64,000 bases of DNA from Bradyrhizobium sp. Tv2a-2 (lineage in GTDB: Bacteria; Pseudomonadota; Alphaproteobacteria; Rhizobiales; Xanthobacteraceae). The stretch covers positions 62,001-126,000 of the forward strand of contig NZ_AXAI01000005.1 in NCBI RefSeq assembly GCF_000472425.1. The letters are read 5' to 3'. Positions 17,274 through 26,816 of this stretch are shown here, piece by piece. The notes below the pieces were generated by a model. The model was not told where the DNA came from. It saw nothing but the letters and a program-made list of their open reading frames with translations, and did no database searches. The first letter of the stretch is position 1. The number at the start of each line of letters is the position of its first letter. The position numbers and the translations under genes were made by a program.

Positions 17274-19625
17274 TCAGGCCCCCTTGCCGCGGCCGCTCTT
17301 CTCGGCTGCGCGACGCAAGGCTTCGGCAAGCGCGCCGCCGCCCGCCTGCTCCTGCGGCTTGCGGCTGGAGGCGGATTTCGTCGACACCTGCGACGTCTCG
17401 CGCGCCGGCCCCTTCGCATCCTGCTTGGCGCCGACCTCGTCGTCGAGCCGCAGCGTCAGCGAGATGCGCTTGCGGGCGACCTCGACATCCAGCACCTTCA
17501 CCTTGACAATGTCGCCCGGCTTCACCACCTCGCGCGGGTCCTTGATGAAGGTTTTCGACATCGCCGAGACATGGACAAGGCCATCCTGGTGCACGCCGAT
17601 GTCGACGAAGGCGCCGAACGCGGCGACATTGGTGACCGTACCCTCCAGGATCATGCCGCGCTTGAGATCCTTGATCTCCTCGACACCCTCCTTGAACACC
17701 GCCGCCTTGAACGCGGGCCGCGGGTCGCGACCGGGCTTTTCCAGTTCGCGCAGGATGTCGGTCACGGTCGGCAGGCCGAACGTGTCGTCGACAAAGGATT
17801 GCGGCTTGAGCTGGCGCACGACGTCGCTGTTGCCGATCAGCGCCTTGATGTCGCTCTTGGTGGCGCTCAGAATCCGCCGCACCACCGGATAGGCTTCCGG
17901 ATGCACGCCCGACGCATCGAGCGGGTCCTCGCCGCCATTGATGCGCAGGAAGCCCGCACATTGTTCGAACGCCTTCGGTCCCAGCCGCGGCACCTCCTTC
18001 AGCGCCTTGCGCGACTTGAACAGGCCGTTCTCGTCGCGATGCTGCACGATGCTCTGCGCGAGCGACGGGCCGATGCCCGAGACCCGCGACAGCAGCGGCA
18101 CCGAGGCCGTGTTGAGATCGACGCCGACCGCGTTGACGCAGTCCTCAACCACCGCATCGAGCGATTTCGCTAGCTTGGCTTCGCCGAGATCGTGCTGGTA
18201 CTGACCGACGCCGATTGCCTTGGGATCGATCTTCACCAGCTCGGCCAACGGATCCTGCAGCCGCCGCGCAATCGACACCGCACCGCGCATGGTGACGTCG
18301 AGACCAGGCAGTTCGCCCGATGCGAAAGCTGAGGCCGAATAGACCGACGCGCCGGCCTCCGACACCACGATCTTTGTCATCTTCAGATCGGGCAGCAGCT
18401 TCACCAGCTCGGTCGCGAGCCTGTCGGTCTCTCGCGAGGCGGTCCCGTTGCCGATCGCGATCAGATCGACGCGATGCGCGACCGCCAGCTTGCCGAGAGT
18501 GGCCAGCGCCTCATTCCATTGCCGCTGCGGCTCGTGCGGATAGACCGCGGTGGTCGCCAGCACCTTGCCGGTAGAATCGACGACGGCAACCTTCACGCCG
18601 GTACGATAGCCGGGATCGAGCCCCATGGTCACGCGTGCGCCGGCCGGCGCCGCCAGCAACAGGTCGCGCAGGTTGGAGGCGAACACCCGCACGCCCTCGG
18701 TCTCGGCCGCCGTCCACAGCCGCATGCGCAGGTCGATGTTGAGATGGAGCTGGATCTTGGTGCGCCAGGCCCAGCGCACCGTCTCCATCAGCCAGCGGTC
18801 ACCCGGCCGGCTCTGGTCGGAGATCTCGAAGCGCCTCATGATCTTCAATTCATAAGTGCCGGGCACGCCCGCGGCCGGCGGCTGGACCTGGGACTGGGCC
18901 TGCGGCTCCGGATCGATCTGCAGGTCGAGAATTTCCTCCTTCTCGCCGCGGAACATCGCGAGGATCCGGTGCGAGGGCATCTTGTGCAGCGGCTCGCTCC
19001 AGTCGAAATAGTCCTTGAATTTCTCGCCGTCGGTCTTCTTGCCCTTGCGCACGCTGGAGACCATGCGCCCCTTCGACCACATCTCCTCGCGCAGTTCGCC
19101 GATCAGGTCGGCGTCTTCATCGAAACGCTCCACCAGGATCGCGCGCGCCCCCTCCAGCGCGGCGGCCGCGTCAGCCACGCCCTTCTCGGCATCGACAAAC
19201 GGCTTCGCCGCCTGTTTCGGATCGTTCTGCGGCTCCTTCAAGAGCAGCTCCGACAACGGCTCGAGCCCCGCCTCCTTGGCGATCTCCGCCTTGGTACGGC
19301 GCTTCGGCTTGAAGGGAAGATAGATGTCCTCCAGACGCGCCTTGCTGTCGGCGGCGAGAATCGTGGCCTCCAACGCCGCATCGAGCTTGCCCTGCTCGCG
19401 GATCGACTCGAGAACGGCCTTGCGGCGCTCTTCAAGCTCGCGCAGGTAGGTCAGCCGCTCCTCCAGCGTGCGCAGCTGCGCGTCGTCGAGCGTGCCGGTC
19501 AGCTCCTTGCGGTAGCGGGCGATGAACGGCACCGTAGCGCCACCGTCGAGCAGCGTGACCGCGGCCTCGACCTGCTGTTCACGAACACCAAGCTCTTGCG
19601 CAATTTTCTGATTGATGTTTGCCAC
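17274..19625 (-). CDS. tex: Tex family transcription accessory / RNA-binding protein
   Basis: A 783-aa cytoplasmic nucleic-acid-binding protein. In order it has an N-terminal Tex domain ([31 protein letters not shown]), a YqgF/RNase-H-like domain ([19 protein letters not shown]), helix-hairpin-helix motifs ([38 protein letters not shown]) and a C-terminal S1 domain ([29 protein letters not shown]). The tail after S1 is low-complexity and basic. The GTG at 19625 is chosen because AGAGGG lies 7 bases before it and VANINQKIA is the family N terminus. Confidence 0.93.
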   Translation of the reverse strand: MANINQKIAQELGVREQQVEAAVTLLDGGATVPFIARYRKELTGTLDDAQLRTLEERLTYLRELEERRKAVLESIREQGKLDAALEATILAADSKARLEDIYLPFKPKRRTKAEIAKEAGLEPLSELLLKEPQNDPKQAAKPFVDAEKGVADAAAALEGARAILVERFDEDADLIGELREEMWSKGRMVSSVRKGKKTDGEKFKDYFDWSEPLHKMPSHRILAMFRGEKEEILDLQIDPEPQAQSQVQPPAAGVPGTYELKIMRRFEISDQSRPGDRWLMETVRWAWRTKIQLHLNIDLRMRLWTAAETEGVRVFASNLRDLLLAAPAGARVTMGLDPGYRTGVKVAVVDSTGKVLATTAVYPHEPQRQWNEALATLGKLAVAHRVDLIAIGNGTASRETDRLATELVKLLPDLKMTKIVVSEAGASVYSASAFASGELPGLDVTMRGAVSIARRLQDPLAELVKIDPKAIGVGQYQHDLGEAKLAKSLDAVVEDCVNAVGVDLNTASVPLLSRVSGIGPSLAQSIVQHRDENGLFKSRKALKEVPRLGPKAFEQCAGFLRINGGEDPLDASGVHPEAYPVVRRILSATKSDIKALIGNSDVVRQLKPQSFVDDTFGLPTVTDILRELEKPGRDPRPAFKAAVFKEGVEEIKDLKRGMILEGTVTNVAAFGAFVDIGVHQDGLVHVSAMSKTFIKDPREVVKPGDIVKVKVLDVEVARKRISLTLRLDDEVGAKQDAKGPARETSQVSTKSASSRKPQEQAGGGALAEALRRAAEKSGRGKGA

Positions 19626-19999
19626 GCAAAATCCCTCTGGAACCGATCGAGGCGACCGAACTGCCGTCGCGGGACGGTGCTTATGGACCAGGTTCGATTG
19701 ATTCATCAAGCGGCATTGTGGAGCAAATCACCGTGTCAGTAACGCGCGGCATTTGCCCGATCTTTGCACAGCTTTCCGCCACGCTTACTGGACGGTTTGT
19801 ATTTGAGACTATCCGCCGTTACCGGCGGCACGATCCGTGGGCGGCGCCTGACCGGCCAACTACCACCAAATATTCCGCGGAATCCAGCTCGCTTTCCGTT
19901 TCAAGCCAGTAGCAATTTATCGCGCGATGCCGCAGACTATGACTTGGTCGTGACCGCCGGTCATCCGTCCGGCGGATGACAGCTTTGGGGTCTCTTGCA
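19626..19999. other. intergenic region between divergent tex and kup
   Basis: 374 bases with no convincing gene. Short ORFs here show no family resemblance. The clearest structure is the hairpin next to the kup start, listed separately. Promoters for tex (leftward) and kup (rightward) must lie here, but no clear -35/-10 pair was found. Confidence 0.4.
19960..19980 (+). promoter_or_regulatory. perfect hairpin 19 bp before the kup start
   Basis: GTCATCCG (19960-19967), loop TCCGG, then CGGATGAC (19973-19980). The stem is a perfect 8 bp. The right arm contains an in-frame ATG at 19976, so that upstream start would be sequestered, leaving the ATG at 20000 free. It could modulate kup translation or be a DNA operator. 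Confidence 0.4.
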
Positions 20000-21907
20000 A
20001 TGACCGCCACGCCCGTCGCGAGTTCGATCAATTCCACCGCGCTTCCGGTCACGGCCACAATCGGTGCCCTTGGCGTCGTCTATGGCGACATCGGCACCAG
20101 CCCCCTCTACGCATTGAAAGAGGCGGCCCGGGCTGCGGCCGATGGCGGGACGCCCAGCCCAGGCGCGATCCTCGGCCTGGTGTCGCTGATCCTGTGGGCG
20201 CTGATCCTGATCGTCTCGATCAAATATGCGCTGCTGATCCTCCGTGCCGACAACCGTGGCGAAGGCGGCATCGTGGCATTGCTGGCGCTGCTGCACGTGC
20301 GTAGTGCCGCGCCCGGCACGTGGCGCGCGCAGCTCCTGATCGTCGGTCTTGTCGGCGCAGCGCTGCTCTATGGCGACGGCGCCATCACCCCGGCGATTTC
20401 CGTGCTCAGCGCCATCGAAGGATTGAAGGTTGATGCGCCCTCGCTTGCACACATCATCGTACCCATCACCATCGTCATCCTGGTCGGGCTGTTCATCATG
20501 CAGAAGCATGGCACCAGCATCATCGGGCAGATCTTCGGCCCCGTGATGTTCGTCTGGTTTGCCGTGATTGCAGCCCTTGGCATCCACGGCATCGTCAAGG
20601 CGCCGGCCGTGCTTGCCGCGCTGAGCCCTCTTCATGCCTTCGAGTTCCTGATCCACGAAGACTTTCGCATCAGCTTCGCCGTGCTTGGCGCCGCGTTTCT
20701 CGCGGTGACGGGCGGCGAGGCAATGTATGCCGACATGGGGCATTTCGGCCGCGTGCCGATCCGGCTTGCCTGGTTCAGTGTCGCGCTCCCGGCGCTGATG
20801 CTGAACTATTTCGGGCAGGGCGCTCTTTTGCTCACCGATCCGACCGCACTCGACCATCCCTTCTATCAGCTCGCGCCTGATTGGGCGCAATATCCGCTGG
20901 TTGCGCTCGCAACCGTTGCCACCGTGATCGCGTCGCAGGCAATCATCTCCGGTGTATTTTCGCTGACCCAGCAGTCGATCCAGCTCGGCTTTCTGCCGCG
21001 GATGCAGATCAACCACACCACGAGCCATGCCATCGGCCAGATCTACGTGCCGCTGGTGAACTGGCTGCTCGCGGCGGCGACGCTCGGCGCGGTGATCGTC
21101 TTCGGCTCGTCGGATGCGCTGGCCGGCGCCTATGGCATTGCCGTGTCGCTGTTGATGGTGATCACGACCTTGCTTGCGGCGCTGGTCGCCATCCAGTGGG
21201 GCTATTCGCCCGTCATCGTCATTGCGGTGAACGGCTTCTTCTTCATCATCGACTGCATCTTCTTCGCCGCCAATTCGACCAAGCTGATCGAAGGCGGCTG
21301 GTTCCCGCTGGTGCTGGCCGGCGTCGTCGCCTTCCTGATGCTGACCTGGCGCAGTGGGGTCAAGCTGGTCGAAGGCGCGCGCGGCAGGCTTCGACAGCCC
21401 GAGGAAGAACTGATCGAGACCGCAATCAGCAAATGCCGCGCCCGCCTCTCCAGGACGGCGATCTTCCTGGCGTCGACGCCGACGGGCGTTCCGCTCGCGC
21501 TGACCCAGTTCGTCAAGCATAACCAGTGCCTGCACGAGCGCGTGCTGCTGGTCACGATTCTGATCGCGGAGTCACCGCGCATCGCCGACGAGGATCGCGT
21601 CGAGGTGATCGAGATCACGCAAGGCATCACGCGGGTCATCCTGCATTACGGCTTCATGCAATACCCGACTATCCATGAAGGGCTGCGGCTTGCCTGTCGG
21701 CAGGGCAAGCTCGAGGGCATCGACCTCGCCGACGTTACCTATTACATCGGCCGTGAGACCATCATCCCGCGCGAGGATGTCCCGGGCATGTGGGTGTGGC
21801 GCGAGGCGATTTTCGCCTTCCTGCAGCGAAACGCCGAGCGGACGGCCGCCTTCTTCGACGTGCCCACGCGGCAGGTTGTCGAATTCGGGACCGAAATCGA
21901 AATCTAG
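20000..21907 (+). CDS. kup: low-affinity potassium transporter Kup
   Basis: A 635-aa K+ uptake protein. It has the KUP signature GVVYGDIGTSPLYALKEA at the start of helix 1, about 12 membrane segments, and a C-terminal cytoplasmic domain of about 170 residues (from about 470) typical of the family. It imports K+ with H+ across the inner membrane. I place the start at 20000 because the in-frame ATG at 19976 is locked in a hairpin; neither has a strong Shine-Dalgarno. Bradyrhizobium genomes often hold several kup copies. Confidence 0.92.
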   Translation: MTATPVASSINSTALPVTATIGALGVVYGDIGTSPLYALKEAARAAADGGTPSPGAILGLVSLILWALILIVSIKYALLILRADNRGEGGIVALLALLHVRSAAPGTWRAQLLIVGLVGAALLYGDGAITPAISVLSAIEGLKVDAPSLAHIIVPITIVILVGLFIMQKHGTSIIGQIFGPVMFVWFAVIAALGIHGIVKAPAVLAALSPLHAFEFLIHEDFRISFAVLGAAFLAVTGGEAMYADMGHFGRVPIRLAWFSVALPALMLNYFGQGALLLTDPTALDHPFYQLAPDWAQYPLVALATVATVIASQAIISGVFSLTQQSIQLGFLPRMQINHTTSHAIGQIYVPLVNWLLAAATLGAVIVFGSSDALAGAYGIAVSLLMVITTLLAALVAIQWGYSPVIVIAVNGFFFIIDCIFFAANSTKLIEGGWFPLVLAGVVAFLMLTWRSGVKLVEGARGRLRQPEEELIETAISKCRARLSRTAIFLASTPTGVPLALTQFVKHNQCLHERVLLVTILIAESPRIADEDRVEVIEITQGITRVILHYGFMQYPTIHEGLRLACRQGKLEGIDLADVTYYIGRETIIPREDVPGMWVWREAIFAFLQRNAERTAAFFDVPTRQVVEFGTEIEI

Positions 21908-22272
21908 CGCCTGCTCAATTGTCGGCCAGCCGCTGCGACCTGCTTCTCGATGTGGCGACGCGGACCGGCGTCGCCAGCATCGAATAATGGCCGGCATCGT
22001 CGATCATCTCGGAGGTCGCAGCCGGATAGGCCACCGCAAAGGCGTTGCGCGCTTGAGAAGCTGCGGAGCTTGGGGTGTCTTATGTAGATAAACTTCAATG
22101 GCCCCGATCGAGGCGAGCGGACCTACGACCTTGCAAGGGTTCCTTCACCTTGATCTGGGGATACACCCGAATTGGCTATAGCCGGGGATCCCTTCGCGTT
22201 GAAGAATCGCCGCCGCTGCTGTGGGCCAACCGGAGATGTCCGATGGGTGTGGCAGGCTGGCGCTTCGCGCAT
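21908..22272. other. intergenic region after kup
   Basis: 365 bases with nothing recognisable. No tRNA, clear terminator or conserved protein fragment is seen. Short frames here lack a Shine-Dalgarno or family resemblance. Confidence 0.3.
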
Positions 22273-22416
22273 ATGAAGAGAATGAAGAGAACGCTCCGCG
22301 TCCGGGCGGTTCTCGTCGGCGTGCTGGAAGAGTTGCCGTTTATCTGCCCGGTGGTGGTCGCAATCGGCTCGCTGATGATGATCGTAATCACGCTCTACAA
22401 GGATTGGCCGCAGTGA
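22273..22416 (+). CDS. candidate 47-aa single-span membrane protein
   Basis: ATG at 22273 gives a basic N terminus (MKRMKRTLRVRAVLVGVLEE), then one hydrophobic segment (FICPVVVAIGSLMMIVITLY) and KDWPQ. Positive-inside charge and a single helix fit a small inner-membrane protein. There is no strong Shine-Dalgarno and the frame stays open upstream to a GTG at 22075, so the start is uncertain. No homologue recognised. Confidence 0.35.
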   Translation: MKRMKRTLRVRAVLVGVLEELPFICPVVVAIGSLMMIVITLYKDWPQ

Positions 22417-22614
22417 CGGCCCGCTTCGGCACGGTGCGTTGCCGCGCTGCCGTTCACCGCGCGCGCTGATGTTTGATCATTTTTTCAGGCCAGTCTGAAA
22501 CAGGAGTTCTTGAACAACGCTCCGAATATCGGCGATCAATGGCTGTACGTCACGCTTGCGACGAATACGTCTCTGCAGCCGAGGCGCAACCCTCACGTGT
22601 GCGTTACTGCTCTT

Positions 22615-22648
22615 ACAGAAAAGACCTCACCGGTCGCCCGGTGAGGTC
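22615..22648 (-). terminator. rho-independent terminator of the arylsulfatase gene
   Basis: Read leftward, GACCTCACCGG, loop GCGA, CCGGTGAGGTC is a perfect 11-bp stem followed directly by TTTTCTGT. It lies 40 bases after the arylsulfatase stop on the same strand. Confidence 0.85.
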
Positions 22649-22687
22649 GAAGATGCCCAAGCAAGAAATCTCCCATGCGAAAACTCG

Positions 22688-24367
22688 CTATTGCGGCGTC
22701 AATCGCTCCAGTTCGTTGAGCCGTTTCAGTGCCGCCTGCTGGCGGAGCATGCCGTAGTTGATCCCGGACGCATTGAGCGAACTGCCCTCCTGGTATGGGA
22801 ATTGATCGAAGTCGGAGAAGAACTCCTTGATCTTTCCCTGGACGGGCACGATCAACCACATATTTCGCGCAAGAAACTCAATCGCTCCACCGCCTTCTTT
22901 CATGCCGCGCTCGTAGGGGTCCATCCGCAGATTGGCAATCAACGCCCAGGATGGCACTTCTCGTGTTGCGGTTGCGATGTTGCCCTCGGATGCAATTGCA
23001 AAACTCAGCTTCCAGTCATTCCATCTGATGGCGTTGAGATTCCCGCCCTGATCGAAATAATAGAGGGCATCGCGCGGACCCTGCTTCACCTCGCCTTTGA
23101 AATACGGCATGAAGTTGTAGCCATCGAGATGCACCTTGAAAGTTTTGCCGCCGGCGGCGAACCCGGTTTTCATCTTCTCCTTGATGTCGGGGATGCCCGC
23201 TGCCGCGCAGAGCGTTGGGAACCAGTCGATCAGCGAGATGATGTCGTTGTATTGTGTTCCCGGCTTCACCACGCCGGGCCAGCGCACCATCATCGGAATG
23301 CGCATCCCACCTTCCCATGTTGTGCCTTTTTCCCCGTGGAAGGGTGTCATGGCGCCGTCAGGCCACAGTGCGAGTTCTGCGCCGTTGTCGGTGGTGTAGA
23401 CCACAATCGTGTTGTCGGCGATGCCGAGGTCATCCAGCTGTTGAAGCAGTTCGCCGATCATTCCATCGTGCTCGACCATGCCGTCCGCCTCGATGCCCTT
23501 CCCCGTCTTGCCGAGAGACCCCTGCTTCAAGTGGGTGAAGACATGCATGCGCGTCGTGTTGAACCACACGAAGAAAGGGCGATTTGCCTTGGCTTGCCGG
23601 CCGATGAAATCCTTGGTCGCACCCAGGAACTCCTCGTCGACGGTCGGCATGCGCGCCGTATTCAACGGGCCGGTGTCTTCGATCTTTCCGTCCGCCGATG
23701 ACCTTATGACACCGCGCGGTCCATACTGCTTTCGGAATGCGGGGTCCTTTGGATAGAAATATCCTTCGGGCTCTTCCTCGGCATTGAGGTGATAGAGATT
23801 GCCAAAGAACTCGTCGAAACCATGCTTGGTAGGCAAATGTTCGTCGCGGTCGCCGAGATGGTTCTTGCCGAACTGGCCGGTGGCATAGCCCTGCGTCTTC
23901 ATGACGTCGGCGATGGTCGGCATCCAGTCCTGGATGCCGTGAGGATCGCCCGGCATGCCGATCGTGAGAAGGCCGGTTCGGAACGGCTCCTGGCCGAGAA
24001 TGAATGATGCGCGTCCAGCCGTACAACTCTGCTGGCCGTAGCTGTCGGTGAAGATGGCGCCCTCCCGGGCGATGCGGTCGATATTGGGCGTGCGATAGCC
24101 CATCATTCCCATCGTGTAGGCGCTGATCTGCGGAATGCCGATATCGTCGCCGAATATCACGAGGATGTTCGGCTTGCGGCCCGAAGCACCTGCCGCCGGA
24201 GCTGGCGTCGCTTGCTGCGCCTGTACGGGCGACACCAAAGCCGAGGTCGCAAGAGCGGTCGTGATCGCTGCTGTCCCTGCGAGGAGATTTCGCCGGGTGG
24301 GCACACTTTGCCGAGAGAGTGAACTTGACTGTTCTGATACGCTGGGGCCGTCGACCTTGTTCGCCAT
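22688..24367 (-). CDS. Tat-exported arylsulfatase (type I sulfatase)
   Basis: A 559-aa sulfatase. The N terminus has a twin-arginine signal (VPTRRNLLAGTAAITTALATSALVSPVQAQQ). Metal-binding DD at 74-75 is in NILVIFGDDIG. The active-site residue to be converted to formylglycine is C115 in C-T-A-G-R, a CxAxR variant of the CxPxR consensus. Further ligands are in FGKNHLGD and VYTTDNGAE. It would release sulfate from organic sulfate esters in the periplasm. Formylglycine maturation in the cytoplasm before folded export fits Tat use. No maturase gene is in the window. It is monocistronic with a good terminator. Confidence 0.9.
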   Translation of the reverse strand: MANKVDGPSVSEQSSSLSRQSVPTRRNLLAGTAAITTALATSALVSPVQAQQATPAPAAGASGRKPNILVIFGDDIGIPQISAYTMGMMGYRTPNIDRIAREGAIFTDSYGQQSCTAGRASFILGQEPFRTGLLTIGMPGDPHGIQDWMPTIADVMKTQGYATGQFGKNHLGDRDEHLPTKHGFDEFFGNLYHLNAEEEPEGYFYPKDPAFRKQYGPRGVIRSSADGKIEDTGPLNTARMPTVDEEFLGATKDFIGRQAKANRPFFVWFNTTRMHVFTHLKQGSLGKTGKGIEADGMVEHDGMIGELLQQLDDLGIADNTIVVYTTDNGAELALWPDGAMTPFHGEKGTTWEGGMRIPMMVRWPGVVKPGTQYNDIISLIDWFPTLCAAAGIPDIKEKMKTGFAAGGKTFKVHLDGYNFMPYFKGEVKQGPRDALYYFDQGGNLNAIRWNDWKLSFAIASEGNIATATREVPSWALIANLRMDPYERGMKEGGGAIEFLARNMWLIVPVQGKIKEFFSDFDQFPYQEGSSLNASGINYGMLRQQAALKRLNELERLTPQ

Positions 24368-24553
24368 AAATCACCTCCACTAACGGGCCTAACAGCAGGC
24401 CCTGCGCGTTTCATCGCGGCTTCGAGATGATATCCCATGAGTTTCGATCGCGATGTGCGTTTTGTGCCAAGCGCTCCAGCAAAGTTCTCGTTGATATCGA
24501 GCCTTCGACGGCTGGCCGAAAGGAGCGGCTTTCGGCCGCGCGGCAAAACGCGC

Positions 24554-25525
24554 TCAAAGCCCGAACAATTTTTCCGCGTTGCCATGCGCGATCCGCTCGC
24601 GGTCGGCGGCGGACACCGGGATCTGCTCAAGAAACGCGCGCGCCTTGCCCATCGAGGCGTAGGGATAGTCGGCCGAAAACATGATGCGGCTGACGCCGAT
24701 CTCGAGCAGCAGATCGAGAAATGTCGGCGCGAAATTGAAGCCGGCGAAAGTGTAGTGCAGATTGTCGCGCAGATACGCACTGACCGGGCGCTTGAGCCGC
24801 GTCAGCTCGACCGGCATCACGTCGACCCGTTGCATGAAGAACGGCAGGCCTTCGCCCATATGGCCGATCACGACCTGCAGCCTGGGGAAGCGATCGAATA
24901 CGCCGCCCAGCACCATGCGCAGCACATGCACCGCGGTCTCGATGTGCCAGCCGAAGCCCGGCCCCGCCAGCATTTCGGTCACAAGCGGCGCAAAGCCGCC
25001 GAAGGACGCATCGATCACGGGCCTCGGCGGCCTGGTCGGATGCAGATAGATCGGCGCGTCCAGCGCTTCGGCGGCCTCCAGCACCGGCCAGAAGAATTTG
25101 TCGTCGAGATAGCGGCCGCGCTGATGGCCGTTGATCACCGCGCCGGCGAATGCCTGATCGCTGACGCGACGTTGGAGCTCCTCGGCGGCCTGGTCCGGTG
25201 CCGCCATCGGCAGCGCCGCGAAGCCGGACAATCTTGTCGGGTAGCTGGCGATCGCGTCGGCCAGCACATCGTTGGTCTCGTGTGCGAGCGCCGCGGCATC
25301 CGCAGCTTCCAATTGCTCGACGCCCGGTGCAGTCAGCGACACCACCTGCATGTCGATGCCGGCGGCGTCCATCTGGGCGATCCGCCCTTTGCCGAGGTCG
25401 CACAGATCGCGCATCAGATGCTCGGCGCGGCTGCCAAGCTGGCGCGCCTGTTCCTTGAGATCGCGGCCCGGGCCATCGAGAAACGCAGGCGTCGCGAAAT
25501 GCTCTTCAAGCGTGATGGTACGCAT
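24554..25525 (-). CDS. amidohydrolase 2 family protein, gamma-resorcylate decarboxylase-like
   Basis: A 323-aa TIM-barrel metalloenzyme of the ACMSD-like decarboxylase group. The N-terminal metal site is LEEHFATP, as in gamma-resorcylate and 5-carboxyvanillate decarboxylases. The other ligands are the His in IYLHPTRP, the active-site His in VVIGHMGEGLPFFMQRVD and the Asp in MFSADYPY. Such enzymes decarboxylate, or run in reverse and carboxylate, aromatic acids. The substrate is unknown. It lies upstream of and on the same strand as the arylsulfatase, but 186 bases separate them. Confidence 0.8.
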   Translation of the reverse strand: MRTITLEEHFATPAFLDGPGRDLKEQARQLGSRAEHLMRDLCDLGKGRIAQMDAAGIDMQVVSLTAPGVEQLEAADAAALAHETNDVLADAIASYPTRLSGFAALPMAAPDQAAEELQRRVSDQAFAGAVINGHQRGRYLDDKFFWPVLEAAEALDAPIYLHPTRPPRPVIDASFGGFAPLVTEMLAGPGFGWHIETAVHVLRMVLGGVFDRFPRLQVVIGHMGEGLPFFMQRVDVMPVELTRLKRPVSAYLRDNLHYTFAGFNFAPTFLDLLLEIGVSRIMFSADYPYASMGKARAFLEQIPVSAADRERIAHGNAEKLFGL

Positions 25526-25677
25526 GGCCTGATGCTCCGTTGTGTTTGAGCCCTGTCGAATCCTGCTGCGCTATGGTGCCGCCGACGCGGGTTGCGCTGC
25601 ACGACAACAGTAATCAAGCCGGCAAAATACGCCAATCCCTTCCCAGAGGCCGCTGTCGCGTCTGCCAGCCAGAAGAC

Positions 25678-26082
25678 CTACCGCCCCGGCGATTGCAGCC
25701 TCAGTTCATACACAGCGGTGCCGAACATCGAAGGCGTCTCGCGCTCTGCGCCTGGTCCCGCGAGTCTCTCGAGCGAGACATCGACCGAGAGCGAATTGAG
25801 CCGGCATTCTGCCTTCCAGTACTCGGCGAGAACAGTGCATTCGTTCGCCGCCATGTTGTAGAGCGTGCGGCGCGCGCTGTCCTGGGCCGTCGGCGAGGGT
25901 ACATCGCCAATATCAGCCACGCCCTCGATGCGGGCGCGGAACGTCGTCGTGATCTGGATGACAGGATCGGGACCGAATGCCGAGGCGACCGGCGGCTCTC
26001 TACCCGGGAAGATTGCCGGCTGTGCCGACGCGGCCGAGAACGGCACCAATGCCGCAAACGTAACAGCTACAAGAGTCCTCAT
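25678..26082 (-). CDS. secreted hypothetical protein
   Basis: A 134-aa protein with a signal peptide, MRTLVAVTFAALVPFSAASA, from the ATG at 26082 with GGGGA 6 bases upstream. The mature part has two cysteines (NECTVL and AECRLN) and an even, non-repetitive composition with GTAVYELRLQSPGR at the end. I do not recognise the family. Probably periplasmic. Its gene is divergent from the DUF883-like gene. Confidence 0.7.
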   Translation of the reverse strand: MRTLVAVTFAALVPFSAASAQPAIFPGREPPVASAFGPDPVIQITTTFRARIEGVADIGDVPSPTAQDSARRTLYNMAANECTVLAEYWKAECRLNSLSVDVSLERLAGPGAERETPSMFGTAVYELRLQSPGR

Positions 26083-26156
26083 GACCGTTCCCCTATCCCG
26101 GGCCAAGCGCTGGTGAACTTAGGTCCTGTTCGCATCCTGATCATGACGGTTGCGCG

Positions 26157-26192
26157 AAAGCGCGATGGGATCGGATTGATCGCCATCGCGCT
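26157..26192. repeat. hairpin repeat, diverged copy
   Basis: AGCGCGATGG and CCATCGCGCT form a perfect 10-bp stem around a 14-base loop (GATCGGATTGATCG). It aligns with the first hairpin of the copies at 32381, 62654 and 63359. Compared with them, one stem pair changed from A-T to G-C on both sides, so pairing is kept. The second hairpin of the long copies is missing here. Confidence 0.6.
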
Positions 26193-26333
26193 AGTGCTTC
26201 CTGATCGAGGCTGCCCTTCAGGTCGCAGGCAAGCTTCACCCGCGCGTTCCGCCGCGCGACCAACATGACGCCGGGAGAATTCAGGCAGCAGGCCCGTTAG
26301 CGGAATGCGCCGCGGCAAATCAGCCGGCGGCAT

Positions 26334-26358
26334 GGAACCGAATCTGCCGCGGCCGGTT
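26334..26358 (+). promoter_or_regulatory. candidate EcfG (general stress sigma) promoter
   Basis: GGAAC at 26334-26338, 16 bases, then GGTT at 26355-26358. The alphaproteobacterial EcfG consensus is GGAAC, 16-17 bases, CGTT. It stands about 40 bases before a gene of a type often stress-induced. One mismatch at the -10 makes this tentative. Confidence 0.45.
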
Positions 26359-26396
26359 AGCAGTCCAAGTCTTCTGTTGCTACGGGAGTGAACGCC

Positions 26397-26771
26397 ATGG
26401 ACAAGGATCGGATTGTCGGTACGGCAAAGGATTTTGCTGGGAAGGCAGAGACCACGGTCGGCGAAATGGCCGGGGACGCCGGCACCCAGGCCTCGGGTCG
26501 CCTGCGCGAGGCCGCCGGCACCGCGCAGAATTTGTACGGCCAGGCCAAGGATGCGACGCGCGACGCGACCGATGCCGCCAGCAACTATGCCAAGCAGGCC
26601 TATGAGAACAGCGGCGACACGTTCCGCGATGGGTCGGAAGCACTTGCCAAGAGGGTTCGGGACAATCCGATCGGATCGGTCCTGATCGCGGGCGGCATCG
26701 GCTTTGCGCTCGCCTTGATGATGATGCGGCCCTCGCCGCCCTCGCGCCGCCGCGGCCGCTATTTCGGCTGA
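26397..26771 (+). CDS. membrane-anchored stress-type protein, CsbD/DUF883 (ElaB/YqjD)-like
   Basis: A 124-aa protein. The N-terminal 30 residues resemble CsbD (DKDRIVGTAKDFAGKAETTVGEMAGD). The middle is a long amphipathic helix rich in Ala, Asp and Lys (LYGQAKDATRDATDAASNYAKQAYE). The C terminus is a DUF883/ElaB-type anchor: RDNPIGSVLIAGGIGFALALMMM, then RRRGRYFG. ElaB/YqjD relatives tether to the inner membrane and bind ribosomes in stationary phase; that role here is inferred. ATG at 26397 is preferred, with GGGAG 8 bases upstream. Confidence 0.75.
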   Translation: MDKDRIVGTAKDFAGKAETTVGEMAGDAGTQASGRLREAAGTAQNLYGQAKDATRDATDAASNYAKQAYENSGDTFRDGSEALAKRVRDNPIGSVLIAGGIGFALALMMMRPSPPSRRRGRYFG

Positions 26772-26816
26772 CCGGGCGTGGGATCACAGAGATGACGAAC
26801 TTGCGGAGATGAAGTC

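Larger units (their letters stand above)
26083..26396. other. intergenic region with hairpin repeat and possible stress promoter
   Basis: 314 bases between divergent genes. It holds the diverged copy of the hairpin repeat (26157-26192) and the EcfG-like element (26334-26358), each listed separately. No gene is seen. Confidence 0.5.

Noticed and set aside
19961..21535. 524-aa minus-strand open frame opposite kup
   Set aside because: Shadow of a clear potassium transporter; rich in Gln, His, Asp and Arg without any motif.
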